Assembly (NCBI RefSeq): GCF_047948215.1
Contig: NC_134455.1
Location: 303,322,147-303,386,146 of the forward strand
From: Lycorma delicatula
Taxonomy: Eukaryota > Arthropoda > Insecta > Hemiptera > Fulgoridae
Direction of reading: 5' to 3'
DNA: 64,000 nucleotides
The position numbers and the translations under genes are program-made. The notes under the pieces are model-generated. The model was not told the origin of the DNA and did no database searches. It was given only the letters and a program-made list of their open reading frames with translations. Numbering within the stretch: the stretch's first letter is position 1; every line of letters begins with the position of its first letter. This document shows positions 34,972 to 46,351 of the stretch, in pieces.

Positions 34972-35972
34972 GTTAATTCTGTTGGTTGTGCTTTTGTGGT
35001 TGGCCATTAGAACATATATATTTGGTATTCCCAGCATTGTCAGTGTTTTCGTTGCGGAGCTGTATGTTATTAATAAAGCCTTAAATATAATTAGCTCAAC
35101 ATTTCGACACGTACTTATCTGTTCAGATTCCACGAGTGCCTTACAAGTGATCGGTGACATGTACTTCAGACACCCCATTGTCTGTGGGATTCAGTGTGTT
35201 ATTTCTCAAATGATTCAACGTTACACGAATGTGAGCGTCTGCTGGATCCCCAGCCATTTTGGAAACTCAGTCAATTAATGCGTTGATAGTCGGTAAAAGA
35301 GGCTTGTTTCCAGCCTCCTTCCACTAATCGTGTTGTTTCTAATGATCTTGTCTGTTTTCTGAACGGGTTGGTCCATGATGAGTGGCAACGTGAGTGAAAT
35401 AATTCCATCAACAGTAAACTTCGCCCTGTTAAGAACACTTTGTTACCGTAGAACTCTTCATGCAGGAATAACCGTCGAGAGGAGGTTATTATTTTCCGTT
35501 TGCGAATAGGGAAACGCTAGGCTCACTCATGGATACCTCGTGATTCAGACCGATGCAGCTCCTTCGTGTTCGCTGTCGCTGCCAATTAACTATATAAAAC
35601 ATTCTTGTGGATTGTGTCAGTTATGCGGCATTGCGTCAGAAGTTAACTAACTTCTTAAATATCTTGGGAAACAATGAGTCGTTATTATCAAATGTTTTAC
35701 GATTTCTTAAGGCCATCCGCTTATATTCAATTATTTGAGTTTTACTACAGTATGTTTGTTTTAATTTAAATTATTATTATAATATTTTATAGTGGTTTCA
35801 TTTCGCTTTTAGTATACTTCATAGGCGTTTTCCATTTATGCTAAGTTTTTTATTACTGGGCTTTAGTTTTTAATTTAATTTTTAATATTTATTTGTTTAA
35901 ATCATAGTGGTAATTTACTAGTGGACATTTTCATGTCCAGGAGTTGTTGACACTTCGTTGTACTCCAAGGAA
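34972..35972 (+). mobile_element. 5'-truncated Jockey-type LINE, copy 1
   Basis: A 1.0-kb LINE end lies inside the MULE relic. It carries a decayed RNase H: AELYVINKAL keeps the catalytic Glu, CSDSTSAL keeps the catalytic Asp, and then come RHPIV and CWIPSH. The first DGS block is lost by truncation. Past a stop come GNARLTHGYLV and the C-terminal zinc-knuckle region of Jockey-clade ORF2. The end is A-rich (GGAAAAAA). It is flanked by AAATTCCAGTAG (34960-34971) and AAAATCCAGTAG (35973-35984), a 12-bp target-site duplication with one mismatch. It is closely related to the copy at 63040-64000. Confidence 0.75.
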
Positions 35973-35984
35973 AAAATCCAGTAG

Positions 35985-36615
35985 ATACACCCGTAGTTCG
36001 AAGTACAACAATGTTCTGCTATCTGTGTTTCTGTTACCCGATAATATAAAGCCTACGTGTATTAGAATTCTGACGCAGTCGAAGTATGTAGAATCCGCTA
36101 ATTCAGACTACAGAATGGACTTATTTTGAGATGGTAGCTTAAAACATTATTCCAGGAGATCTTTCCACATATAGAACCAAATGCCAGCTTCGTCCACTTT
36201 AGATCCTGTCTATCCTAAAAAAAACTGAGGAACATTAGGGCATTCTGCAAAATTAATGTACAACAACCTTCCCTTGAATTCTTCCAGAAATTTATGCAGA
36301 GATATGAAGCTCTGGTGGAAAGCAAACGTTTTTCAAATGTAAATGACGAATGGTTTTTGAGATCCCTTCTAGATTACTTTGAAGACACATGGATTGTCAG
36401 AATTAATATGAGATTAGAACGATCCTAACCGACATTCCCAATCTCGGTGTGGATCCGTTATAGATATTTATAGGATAAATTGGCCAGAATAAACCAAAAA
36501 ATTAAATGGTAGCCCGACTATTCATAGTTTTCCACCTCTTCGTACGATCAAACGATCTGGGAATTCATTCAGACATTGAAAAGGCACTGAGTGGTGACAG
36601 AGAAAGTATTTTCTA
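35985..36615 (+). pseudogene. MULE-type transposase relic, C-terminal part
   Basis: Continuation of the 34618-34971 relic. Readable pieces: VVRSTTM; LLSVFLLPDNIKPTCIRIL, which fits the MULE pattern P-hydrophobic-LLPdKtxxTY; then VHFRSCL; FQKFMQRYEALVESKRF; LRSLLDYFEDTWIVRI, matching the usual LLxYFExTWIG; PTFPISVWIRY, matching PxFPIxLWN; and finally TIWEFIQTLKR, matching the SIWxFIxxLKxE close of the family. Stops and frame changes occur throughout. The combination of blocks in the right order gives moderate confidence. An alternative is another FLYWCH-linked domesticated gene. Confidence 0.55.
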
Positions 36616-38064
36616 AGAATCGGTGATACATTACGGGATGAGGGACATTTTGAATATTTAATTAATGTTCAATATTCATTTCAATTCATTAGAGATGTTC
36701 AGATGTGTGTGCAATACGTGCACACAATTTTAGAGCTGCAATTCATTAAGAAATATTTATTCTAAATCGGAGATTAATTTCTACGAAATAAAATTAAATA
36801 AATATATGTTAACAAATTAAAGTAAAAATAAAATTAAAATTTTTAAGTCCTTCGATGTTTCTCCTGAGTTGGGGCTTTAGTATTGTAATACGGTTCTTCT
36901 GAGCGTAAATGTTCCTTTCTAATATTCATGAAGAATACTTTATTTCCCTGAAAATTTGTTCTTCCTCGTTTTTATAAGCTCACAGAAGGGAGTGTAAGTC
37001 TGATCTTTTTAGGTGCATACAGAGTATACCGGGAGCTGTAGCTTCTGTGTGTTCCTAGTGTAATTATATTTTTCAGATAGCTGCAGTTTTGTCTTGTGAT
37101 TGAAATGCCTTAGTAAATTAAAGCGTCTTTAGTTCCCCCAAAATACAAATACAATATAGTTTATTTTCAATCGCATTAAGCTGAAACGATTCTAAGGATC
37201 TGTATCTTGATATTTAAACTTTACATTAATGATATTTCTTTTATTTTATACGCAAAATAACTAATAATTCAATTTATCTAGATATTTTTATCGCTTAGTT
37301 TCTTTATTTTATTTTACAGTTAATTTCTGTCCAAGATTTTATATGTAAATTACTAGTCGTAAATACAGATGTTTCTTTCGTTATTAACATTACCTGCAAT
37401 GTGTCTTTGAAAAAAATCTATTTAAAATATCTGATTTTTTTCGTTTTGTGTATGTCATAACTGTTACAGTAGCCTATTTAAGTTCAAGGACGGTAGGATG
37501 TTCATTAGTTAATGAGCTATCTTTAATGCAACTTAACGAGTTAAAACTAGTTATGCTTATTAACTTACTACCTGTAGTATAAATACGGGTTATGCATGGA
37601 CTCGCCTACAAGTTAACTAAAAAGAAGTGTTAATGTATCCAGCGGCTCGCTAAACAATAAAAATAATGTTCACTGAAACAGAAATTTGTTTAACTGTTAA
37701 CTTTTACTGTCAATTGAAAATACGTAGGATGTAGAACAGAAAGTTCCTGTATACTTATACGTTTTTATTGCAAGTTTTAATTGTTATTTTTTAACTATTA
37801 CCATTAAAAAAAAATCTTAAATATATTATATAAGTATACATTATAATTTATAAAATAAATGAACAATGATTTGGTTATAGAAACACTAAGGCAATGTGAA
37901 TTGGATGTTAATAATTTTACTTGAATTTACAATCCAAATAATCTCCGAGTTACAATCCAAATTAATTTAAAAATGTAGTTAATATAGTTCCTTAAAAAAA
38001 AGAAGTTTATATATCTATTTGAAATTAATTTTTTTTTTAGAATTTATATTTATCGCATCCCACT
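36616..38064. other. unassigned DNA
   Basis: No recognisable feature. Confidence 0.5.
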
Positions 38065-38230
38065 TTAAATGTTGTATGCTAAACATGTGAAACTTTGTTT
38101 CACGTGCAACCAATGTCGTACTGAGTAAATTTAAAGTTTTTCCTAACTTTAAGGTGGAAATCTTTTTTATCTCCTACTTAGCACCGGTGAAATCTACCTC
38201 CGCCTTCCGGCGTGCTGAAAGGGATTTTTT
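38065..38230 (+). repeat. dispersed repeat family F2, partial copy 2
   Basis: Only the GC-hairpin end of F2 is present: ATGCTAAACATGTGAAAC through AGCACCGGTGAAATCTACCT and the perfect palindrome CGCCTTCCGGCG at 38201-38212, followed by a T run. Matches the end of 60065-60752. Confidence 0.8.
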
Positions 38231-39239
38231 TTAAATATGAAATCATTCACGTTGTAGTTTATCTGATAGCAGAATATGATCAGAAATGTTTTTTTTTCTC
38301 GTTGCGTTGTAGTAGCGAGAATTGTCATGTTGTCATTTAGAAAGCCGGTCGCGGTGAGTGGAAAAGCGAAGTAAGTGACAATCACGTGGAGTGGAGTGTA
38401 TTACTGTAAAATACTAAATGTTTTACGGTAGTTGTGTTCTAATCTTACATTCAATATAAGTTGATACGTTAGGATTACAACTTTGATTGGCCTTCACGTA
38501 AATTCGTTAAAACTATTACTAATTCTAACAGAAACAGAAAATTCAAATCCGAATTTCTAACAGAATTCTAATCCTAAAAACAGAAATAACTATTCTTTTT
38601 TTGAAGTACTGTAAAGTGTATATCCCTTACAGTATAAAGCTAACATTTTGTTAAAGTACTTAAAATTATAGCATACTTAAAAGATGTCCTTTCCAAAAGG
38701 CTTAATTTTTAAAAAGTTTCTTTAATTTTGGCTGGATATTTGTATGTATGTGAGCGATATCTCAGAAACCGCTTGACCAATCGAGCTGAAATTTTAACTG
38801 TAGCCTGTTTCCTGTAGCGGTATTAAATAGCTAGATTACATTCACGTTCAGGTTTAGGTCTTACTTGTGATATTTTAGTAAAGGCTCGACCATACAGACT
38901 GAAATTCTAACTGTAGCTTTTGGTACCTTCATTTAATTAAAAATCTTAATTAAACGTGAACAAATATTAATGTTTGGATGTACACGAAATTATTCGCAAT
39001 AAAATAGGCATACGGGAACAATTTTATATCAGCTTAATATTATATTATTGAGCTCTAGATCTGTCTACTGCGAAATCAACATCCGCTAAATGTAAACAAA
39101 ACTGCCGGATACTTAAACTGAAGCGCGATCCTTAAATGGCGATACATCCTTCATTCACAGAGGCGTTGAGAATAAGTGCTCGCGAATTTTTTTACGATTA
39201 ATTCACCCTATACCAAGCTTCGAAGTTTGTAATGGGAAT
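38231..39239. other. unassigned DNA, possible old repeat
   Basis: 38720-38830 contains GCGATATCTCAGAAACCGCT and GAGCTGAAATTTTAACTGTA, a wording also seen weakly at 40930-40960 (ATATCTCAGAAACCGATTGC). This suggests a diffuse repeat. No coding signal. Confidence 0.4.
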
Positions 39240-39350
39240 ATGAAATGTTAATTTTGTAGCGTGTTAAAAATGGCATGCTTGATCAGAATTCGAACCCGGG
39301 ACCTCTGATGAAAGGCCGAGATGCTATAACTCCACCGCGGAGATCGGTTT
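39240..39350 (-). repeat. SINE relic, tRNA-like head type B
   Basis: On the minus strand it reads GATCTCCGCGGTGGAGTTAT, CGGCCTTTCATCAGAGG, the B box GGTTCGAATTC, then AAGCATGCCATTTTTAACAC and GCTACAAAATTAAC. CCGAGATGCTATAACTCCACCGCGG looks tRNA-like, but the cloverleaf does not fold well and the downstream part matches the other SINE copies. No tRNA gene is called. Confidence 0.7.
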
Positions 39351-40024
39351 ATAATATTCGGATTATATCGAGTATGATTTTTTCTTGTATTGATTGATTT
39401 CGGCATAGCCATCCGGTGTTTTCAAGTGAATTAAATGTTAATTATAATAAAATTTAATTTTTCTTTATTCTTTATTTTTATTCTGTATTTCTTTTTTCTT
39501 TATTTTATTCTAATAAAATTCCATTTTTCTTTTTTTTAATGTTGTGTTCTTTACCTTAAGTTTAACAAAAAAAATTAAAAATCAATAAACAAAAAATTAT
39601 GAATATTAGTTTAGAGCAACGAAAATTTTGCTTACCATCTTAGCTAAAAAACGACAAAAATAAATAAAGTACAAAACAGTTTGCTCGAAAAAATCTTCCA
39701 ATTTAAAAACTTACAATGAAAAATGAAGAGCAAAAAGTTGCTTAAAAAACAAATTTCTTTCGATCTAAAACCAATAAAATAAAACCATTAACTAGCTATA
39801 ATGAAACACGAAGGATTGATTTTAAATGGCGAGAATTGGGAAATTGATGAAAGTACAAGTGTAAAGAAATTTGAAGATTTTGATAACCCAGTGGAAACCT
39901 TATGTTCTTTCTAGATTTGGAAAGTTAAAATATTCAGTAACATTATATATTGTAACACGTGTTGGATGAATTTGTTAATTTCTACTCTCTTTTTTTTAGG
40001 AAATGAGTTAAGCAGATTACCGTC
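39351..40024. other. AT-rich DNA, nothing recognised
   Basis: Featureless. Confidence 0.5.
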
Positions 40025-40290
40025 TTTTTACACGACTGCCCAAAAAGGAGTATAATGTATTTAGGGTGTATGCATGTAGTATTTATGTGTGTTTATTCCA
40101 CGGTACCAGTTCAACGGCTGAACCGATTTAGATATATGACCCCGCGTTGGAATCTTTACGTTACCGGGAGTGTCGTAGACTATATATATAATATGATTAA
40201 ATAGATTTAAAAAACCTTTTAAAAATAATACTATATACAAAATTTTCACCCGCACGCTCTTTAATTATTCTACACTAAAGAGCGATGTTT
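40025..40290 (+). repeat. dispersed repeat family F3, copy 1
   Basis: Starts TTTTTACACGACTGCCCAAA and contains GACCCCGCGTTGGAATC, TACGTTACCGGGAGTGTCGT and a short TA run. It ends with GCACGCTCTTTAATTATTCT and GAGCGATGTTTGTTAGCA. The same order occurs at 49168-49438 (plus) and 43484-43722 (minus). No frame is shared between copies. Confidence 0.85.
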
Positions 40291-42449
40291 GTTAGCAATA
40301 TATTTTGGAAGTTGTGTTTTTTAATTTTTGATATTTATCTTTTTTCCTTTTAAAATTCCTTTTATTAAACTGAATTTCGTGCATGTTGAGAATATGCCCA
40401 AATGAACTCTGAATTGTTTCGCTTATTCCATATCATTTTAACAATTTAGTTAAGTTGCTTGTGTATCGTGTAACCTGTTATTTCTTGTACTTTGAACTTA
40501 ATTTTTGGAAATGAGTATAATATTTTGTTTAAAGTTATTTACTGGAAATAGGAAATGCATTAGAGGAAGATTTTTCTATAATCGATAACATAACAGACGA
40601 CTTGCGGATGTAGGATATAGTAAATATGTTGTGGTTAAAAGATTAGCATAGAACAGAAACGAAAGTAAAGTTGTGTTAAATCAATGAAGTTACTAACAAT
40701 CAAAATGTGTAATATTAATATTTACTATTTACGATATTTCTCCGAAATAATCACGCTTTCTTATTAAATTGAATTTTATTTTCCCGATTATAATGTTTTA
40801 CTATCATATTAAAAGTGATTCATCGAGATATATGTATTTTCCAATTAAGGAGGCCATTAATCATCAAAATTCGGCGGAAAACCGCTGACAAAATTGTGTG
40901 TGGGTGTCTGTGGGTTTTTTGGTTTCTATTTCATTTAATATCTCAGAAACCGATTGCCGTATAAAATTTAAATTTGGTTGGATGACTTCTGTACGTGAAA
41001 CATTTATTAAATTATTATTTTTTAAATCGGTCGAGGGAGCGGGGGTTACGGAGATGGGGTATCATATATCCATAAAATGTTAAAAGAATAAATATGTTTA
41101 ATACCCTTTCATTCCCTTTTTAATATCAGTGATATGTTTAAAAAAGAAGACTTTTGAAGAAGACTTCTCTCAAATGTTTCAAATATACGAATTTCAATAG
41201 ATCTGCTTTTTAATAATCGATTTTGATCTGGTGATTAATTATCTAAATATATTTTAGGGTTTTTTAAGTCTCATCTTAACGAATTTTTAAAAAGAATGTG
41301 GAAGATAATGAAGCAGTTACATTTCATATTTCTGGACCGCGTTAACTTACACGCTTGAACCTGCAGGTTCACATTTTTTCCTGCTCTTCATTTAAACTTA
41401 TTTCAATTGAAAATGAGATTCGATCTTCCAATTCTGTAATAAAGTGAACAGTTATACGATTGCCGAAATATTAGTTTTTTTTTTTATTAACATCAGATAT
41501 TTATATTACATAAAATATTGGGATAGCGTAAAAGTCCCTTTATTACTCATATTACTATAGATCAGTATTATTCGTATCTTCGTGAGTTACTGATTAACAA
41601 AAGTTTTAGATTTCTGGTGTGTCGTATAAACAAAAGTTAATAATTAAACTATTCCGTTTAATGAACTCCTGTTTACTGGTTACAACTTTTAATTTCGACC
41701 GTACGGTGTAAAATATTCAGTTTTTATTATTGGATTATTGTTGAATAATTAAAAATGAAAAAGAAACAATTATATAGGAAAAAGAAAGATAAGGTGAAGA
41801 AATATATCTCAAAAAAAAAACGACAAGAAGATGAATATGAAGGGAAAGAAAACGTTAAGACCAAGGGCAGAATAAAAAGGTTAAGAGAGGATGATAATAT
41901 AAAGAGAGAAAATTTGAAAACTAGAGAACGTTTACACAAATAAAGATCAGAATAATTATATCAAACCAAAGAGCGATTAAATGATTGGCAACAAAAAGAA
42001 ATATCAGAGGGGTAATAATGAACTTAAAGATAAGATTTTATGCAATTTATTAAAGATCGGGCATGTGTGCCTCAGTGTATATGTTGTTCTTGTGAGGGTC
42101 TATTTTTCAGTCATTCTGTAGTTAACTTTAATGTAGATAATGTAACAGTAATTCAAGAATAATTAAACAGAAATTAAACTGGAAAATTCAAAAATAATTT
42201 GATTCTAAATTATAATTTTCAATTACTATTAATAAATAATCAGATGTTTTATCAAATTTATTACATATACACATGTAATGCCTATTAAATTACATTTATA
42301 CATTTTTAAAAGTACGTAAAATTACTAGTTAATAATTTTTTTTTTCATTTTTTTTATCTTTGATTATTTATTGTAAAACTTTTTACAATCACGGGTTAAT
42401 AATTACTAAATCAATGTATTTAAATTTAAAAAAAGAAAAGTTTAAAAAA
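40291..42449. other. AT-rich DNA, nothing certain
   Basis: Includes a Lys/Arg/Glu-rich low-complexity frame at 41755-41943 whose mirror is also open on the other strand. I do not call it a gene. Confidence 0.5.
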
Positions 42450-43115
42450 AACCAAAAGAGATGTAGTCTGATTCGAACCGATGTTCGTTTCCTTTAAGAT
42501 CCAAATATTTTTTTAATTTTAATTTTAATTTTGATTGCAACTTCGATGTTGCAACAGTGCAACATCCAATATTTTAACAAAATATTTTAACTAAATCCAA
42601 AATTTTAACATCCTACGGCTAATCGTGTTTGAGATATTCGAGATACGTACGCACATACATATATACCTACGTACAGACGTCACGCCAAAACTAGTCAAAA
42701 TGAATTCAGGGATAGTGAAAATGGATATTTCCGTTGAAATTTGAAAACCGAAATGTTTGGCGATCACAATACTTCTTTTACAAGGAAGTAAAATAAAGTT
42801 AAATAAAGGTGATGAAATCTGAAAATTGAAATTTTTCGCCACATATATTTGCCTAATTTTGATTGGAAGAAAAATCACATAACGCGTTTAGTTACCAGCT
42901 TTCCCAACCATACTATTAATGGGTACTATTACAAACAGCCGTGTTTGGGGGTAGGATCAAATTAACATCCGGGGATGAGAATTCGGAAATCTCCTTTTAA
43001 ATTTTAATTTTTTAATATTAAATCATGGTTTAGGAATTTATTTAATTCAAATGACGCATCGACGTCCTGTTTAGATTTAGCCTTACTTTCTTTACTTCGT
43101 GCAAGGAAGTAAAAA
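42450..43115 (-). repeat. dispersed repeat family F4 (composite)
   Basis: On the minus strand 42805-42450 runs from ACTTCCTTGTAAAAGAAGTA and TTGTGATCGCCAAACATTTC through GGCGTGACGTCTGTACGTAG and ATTAGCCGTAGGATGTTAAA to GGTTCGAATCAGAC. A second start, ACTTCCTTGCACGAAGTAAA, lies at about 43095-43115. ATCACCTTTATTTAACTTTATTTTACTTC near 42790 joins the two. This looks like two related copies lying head to tail. The type of element is unknown to me; the final GGTTCGAATC resembles a B box. The minus frame 42591-42878 crosses it and is not credible. Confidence 0.55.
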
Positions 43116-43483
43116 AATTATATTGATGCTCTTAAATGTTTTTAAAAATCCCTAAATGTGTGTGGGGAGAGAAACGGTCGGGTATCGTGTTTCGATAAAA
43201 TGTCTGAGGAGCAAACTTTTTTTCTTACTTTGGACAAAAAATATTGGCGGACAAAAAACGTTTTCAGAAGTTGATCCTTTCTCACTGATATTTCTAATAT
43301 AAAAATTTCAATCAGAGTTTGTTTTTATTAATTTTTTTTCTGTTATAGTTTAATACTTAATTATTGTTGTAATATAAGTGATTAAAACTTATAGAAATAT
43401 AATTTGATAAATATTCCATGCAAGAGATAAATATTAAAAAATACAACTGCCAAAATACATAGCTGACAGATATTGTATATAAT
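43116..43483. other. AT-rich DNA, nothing recognised
   Basis: No feature seen. Confidence 0.5.
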
Positions 43484-43534
43484 TAAAGAGCATGAGGGTG
43501 ACAATTTTGTATACAGTATATTTTTTCAAAATTG

Positions 43535-43573
<39 letters not shown>

Positions 43574-43722
43574 ATAACACTCCCGATAACGTCAGAATTG
43601 TAATGCCAGGTCATACATTTAAATTTGTTCAGCCGATGAGCTACTACGGTGGAACTCGCATACATACATGTATACACCCTAACTACATTACACTCCTTTT
43701 TGGGCGATCGTGTTAAAAGAAA
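43484..43722 (-). repeat. dispersed repeat family F3, copy 2
   Basis: Minus-strand copy. It ends in CACTCCTTTTTGGGCGATCGTG and has a long (TA)n run at 43536-43569 at the place where the other copies have a short one. Frames on both strands (43492-43716 plus, 43483-43734 minus) read through the TA run and are artefacts. Confidence 0.85.
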
Positions 43723-45911
43723 AAATAAAGACATTTAAATTATTGCTCATACTCTGAACTTCGTTAATATAAGAAGCTTGAAATCTGGTGACACGACTTT
43801 TATATATGAGGCATTGGTAGATTTACATTTAAAAAATAATTTTTGATGGAGCGGGTGAAGGATTCTCCCATAAAGTGGATAAGTTAATACATTCGTTGCC
43901 TATTTGTTTACGTTCATTTTTTACAAATCCCTATGTATTTTTCCGTTCTTATTGTTGTAAATAAATTATTTAAAAATTGTTTAAAGCAATTTAGTCGTCT
44001 GACATTGAATTTTTGTTATGTTTCTGTTACAAATTCAAACGCTAGCATTGTCGCATATTGTGTGCATTCCTACATTTATTTAAATGTATTTTTATTTTGA
44101 ATTCCTTCAGTTCTATTAATATTATTTTCAAAAGAATATGAAAAAATTGTTTATTTACTGGTAAAAGGTCGGTTGGTTTCATAACATTTTGTTTGTTATT
44201 TGTTATGAATCGTTGACCTTTTTTTTAAAAAAAATATTTTATATTTGATTTATTCATTCTAATATTGCTCTGCGTATACGTTGTTATAGTTTGAATGTAC
44301 TTTTATCTGAATTCCCATTCAGTTTACTGTTTTCAGTTATAAAAAATATATACGAGTATAATTAGTGTTGTAATTAGCGGATTCGTTTTTCTTACTATAA
44401 TAACGTTGTACTTTTTTTTTACTACCATTGTTTTTCTTTAGTGTGCATTATTCTTAGAGCATTCATTAACGGAATTATCTGGCTTTCCTCCAAATACCAC
44501 TTCTTAAAGTTTACCCGTTTAGAAACCTTCCTAATACGTAAATAAATTCATTTTTTCTTCCTTGATGTTTTTTGTTATGATGCTTCATAAATGAGTGAAT
44601 CATCAAACACATTTCCGTCTTAAGAGATTGAAGTTGCCGGTTCAAAATATTAAATTCCTATAAAACTGTAACGAATTTGATCGGCTTTATTTTCATCCCA
44701 TGTTTTTTTTTCTTTTATGCTTATACTGAGCGAGTAAATGTCTCGTTTTCTTTATTCTTATAGTGAACAAGTAAATCCCAGTAGGTGTCGTGTATAGTGC
44801 CCTTGATGAATCCTTTTATTGCTTTTATTTATTTATTCATTTTTTATTCGCCTTGTGTATCTTATTTTTTTTATTATTCATTGTTGTTAATTTTTTTCAA
44901 ATATATCACTGCAAGTGTAGTGTGACGTGAAATTGACATTTGTGTCCTATTCTGAGCCGTTTATTATGTAGCATACGTTACTTAATCTTCAACCTAATAA
45001 TATTAGCTCATCATCAAGGTTGTTTATAAAAAAAATTGAATCTTTAAAAAAAATACATTATATAGATATATTTATTTTACAGTACCTTTATAAATTATTC
45101 TTTTATGAAAATCTACGATGTGCTACAAAAAAAAAAAAAAAAATGCGTTGAGATTTTTATTATTATTATTACGATATATTACGTTATCATTGTCGTATTT
45201 AATTGTGTTTGTATGTCGAAATATAGTTAATTATATTTTAATGGGTTTTTCATGGTCTGAGAGGTGCATTGCATGCTATTTAATTCTGTGTTAACTATTT
45301 TTTGGTGTTACTACTTTTGCTTTTGTATTCATCAGAAGGAAGTTTACCTCCTATTTAATAAAAAGTATTTAACAAGATTGTTTTAAAGCACAGTCTTTCC
45401 GCAGCAAAAATTCAATTGAATCTGACGACGTACAATTAAATAAACTTTTAAAAGATATCTGCCCAGCGGCAATATTCAGACGGGGACTAAACATTAATCG
45501 ACTTTTTTTTAAACGGACCAATATTTTAATTAGACATGCCATATGATATGTCCAACGTCGTTCCAGTTTTCATATCGGGTTTGTTGGTAAGTCTGGTGTA
45601 TTTAAGGTGATCATTTGTTGACCGGTTTATACTTCAAACATAGGTATCTAGGGCAAAATTCGACATTGACGTATGTGATTTGTAAGTCTGAATATAATAC
45701 ACAAGGATTCATTAATTACTTGCCTTAATAGTTCGAATTGTAAAATTGTATTTTTAGCTGTGAAAAATTGTTTTGAACAGGAAATTTGGATAATTTATAT
45801 CATTTTGGGTTTTATAAAGGATGTTTCGTTTTAAAGTGAAAGTTACGAAGACCAGAAAATCAAGGAGAAGAGCCATTTGCGCTGATTGTTCAGAGTTTTA
45901 CGCGTTGTATT
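43723..45911. other. AT-rich DNA, nothing recognised
   Basis: Includes an A17 run at 45127-45143. No gene or repeat partner seen. Confidence 0.5.
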
Positions 45912-46108
45912 AACTTCGTAATTCCAAGTCACTAGGTTGACGATGTAATATGCTATATAGGTAAACAGACGGACTATTTTGACGTCACAGAGTATACGTT
46001 GCTTGTACCGTTTTTTTTTTTTTTTTAGTGGAATGCCTTTTGTATAAGTTGAAGTCATGCGAGCGGTCCAAAAAGAATAAATTGACCGAATCGTCTGAGG
46101 AAGTGTCT
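45912..46108 (+). repeat. 197-bp direct duplication, unit 1
   Basis: Base for base almost the same as 46155-46351; the difference I see is GACCGAATCG against GACCGAGTCG. A 46-bp spacer separates the units. The 152-codon minus frame 45843-46301 carries the same 49-residue segment twice because of this duplication and is not a real gene. Confidence 0.97.
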
Positions 46109-46154
46109 GTAGTTGTCTTGGAAGAGAGGATATCTGAAGTGTTTGTTTTAAAAA

Positions 46155-46351
46155 AACTTCGTAATTCCAAGTCACTAGGTTGACGATGTAATATGCTATA
46201 TAGGTAAACAGACGGACTATTTTGACGTCACAGAGTATACGTTGCTTGTACCGTTTTTTTTTTTTTTTTAGTGGAATGCCTTTTGTATAAGTTGAAGTCA
46301 TGCGAGCGGTCCAAAAAGAATAAATTGACCGAGTCGTCTGAGGAAGTGTCT
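46155..46351 (+). repeat. 197-bp direct duplication, unit 2
   Basis: Second unit, starting at AACTTCGTAATTCCAAGTCA. The spacer 46109-46154 ends in an A run just before the repeat. Confidence 0.97.

Noticed and set aside
41755..41943. Lys/Arg/Glu-rich small protein
   Set aside because: Low-complexity purine tract; the opposite strand is open over the same span, which fits composition rather than coding.
43483..43734. Frames on both strands
   Set aside because: Both read across the (TA)n run of an F3 repeat copy.
45843..46301. 152-codon minus-strand frame with an internal repeat
   Set aside because: The repeat is simply the 197-bp DNA duplication; the poly-T run gives the Lys stretch and there is no motif.
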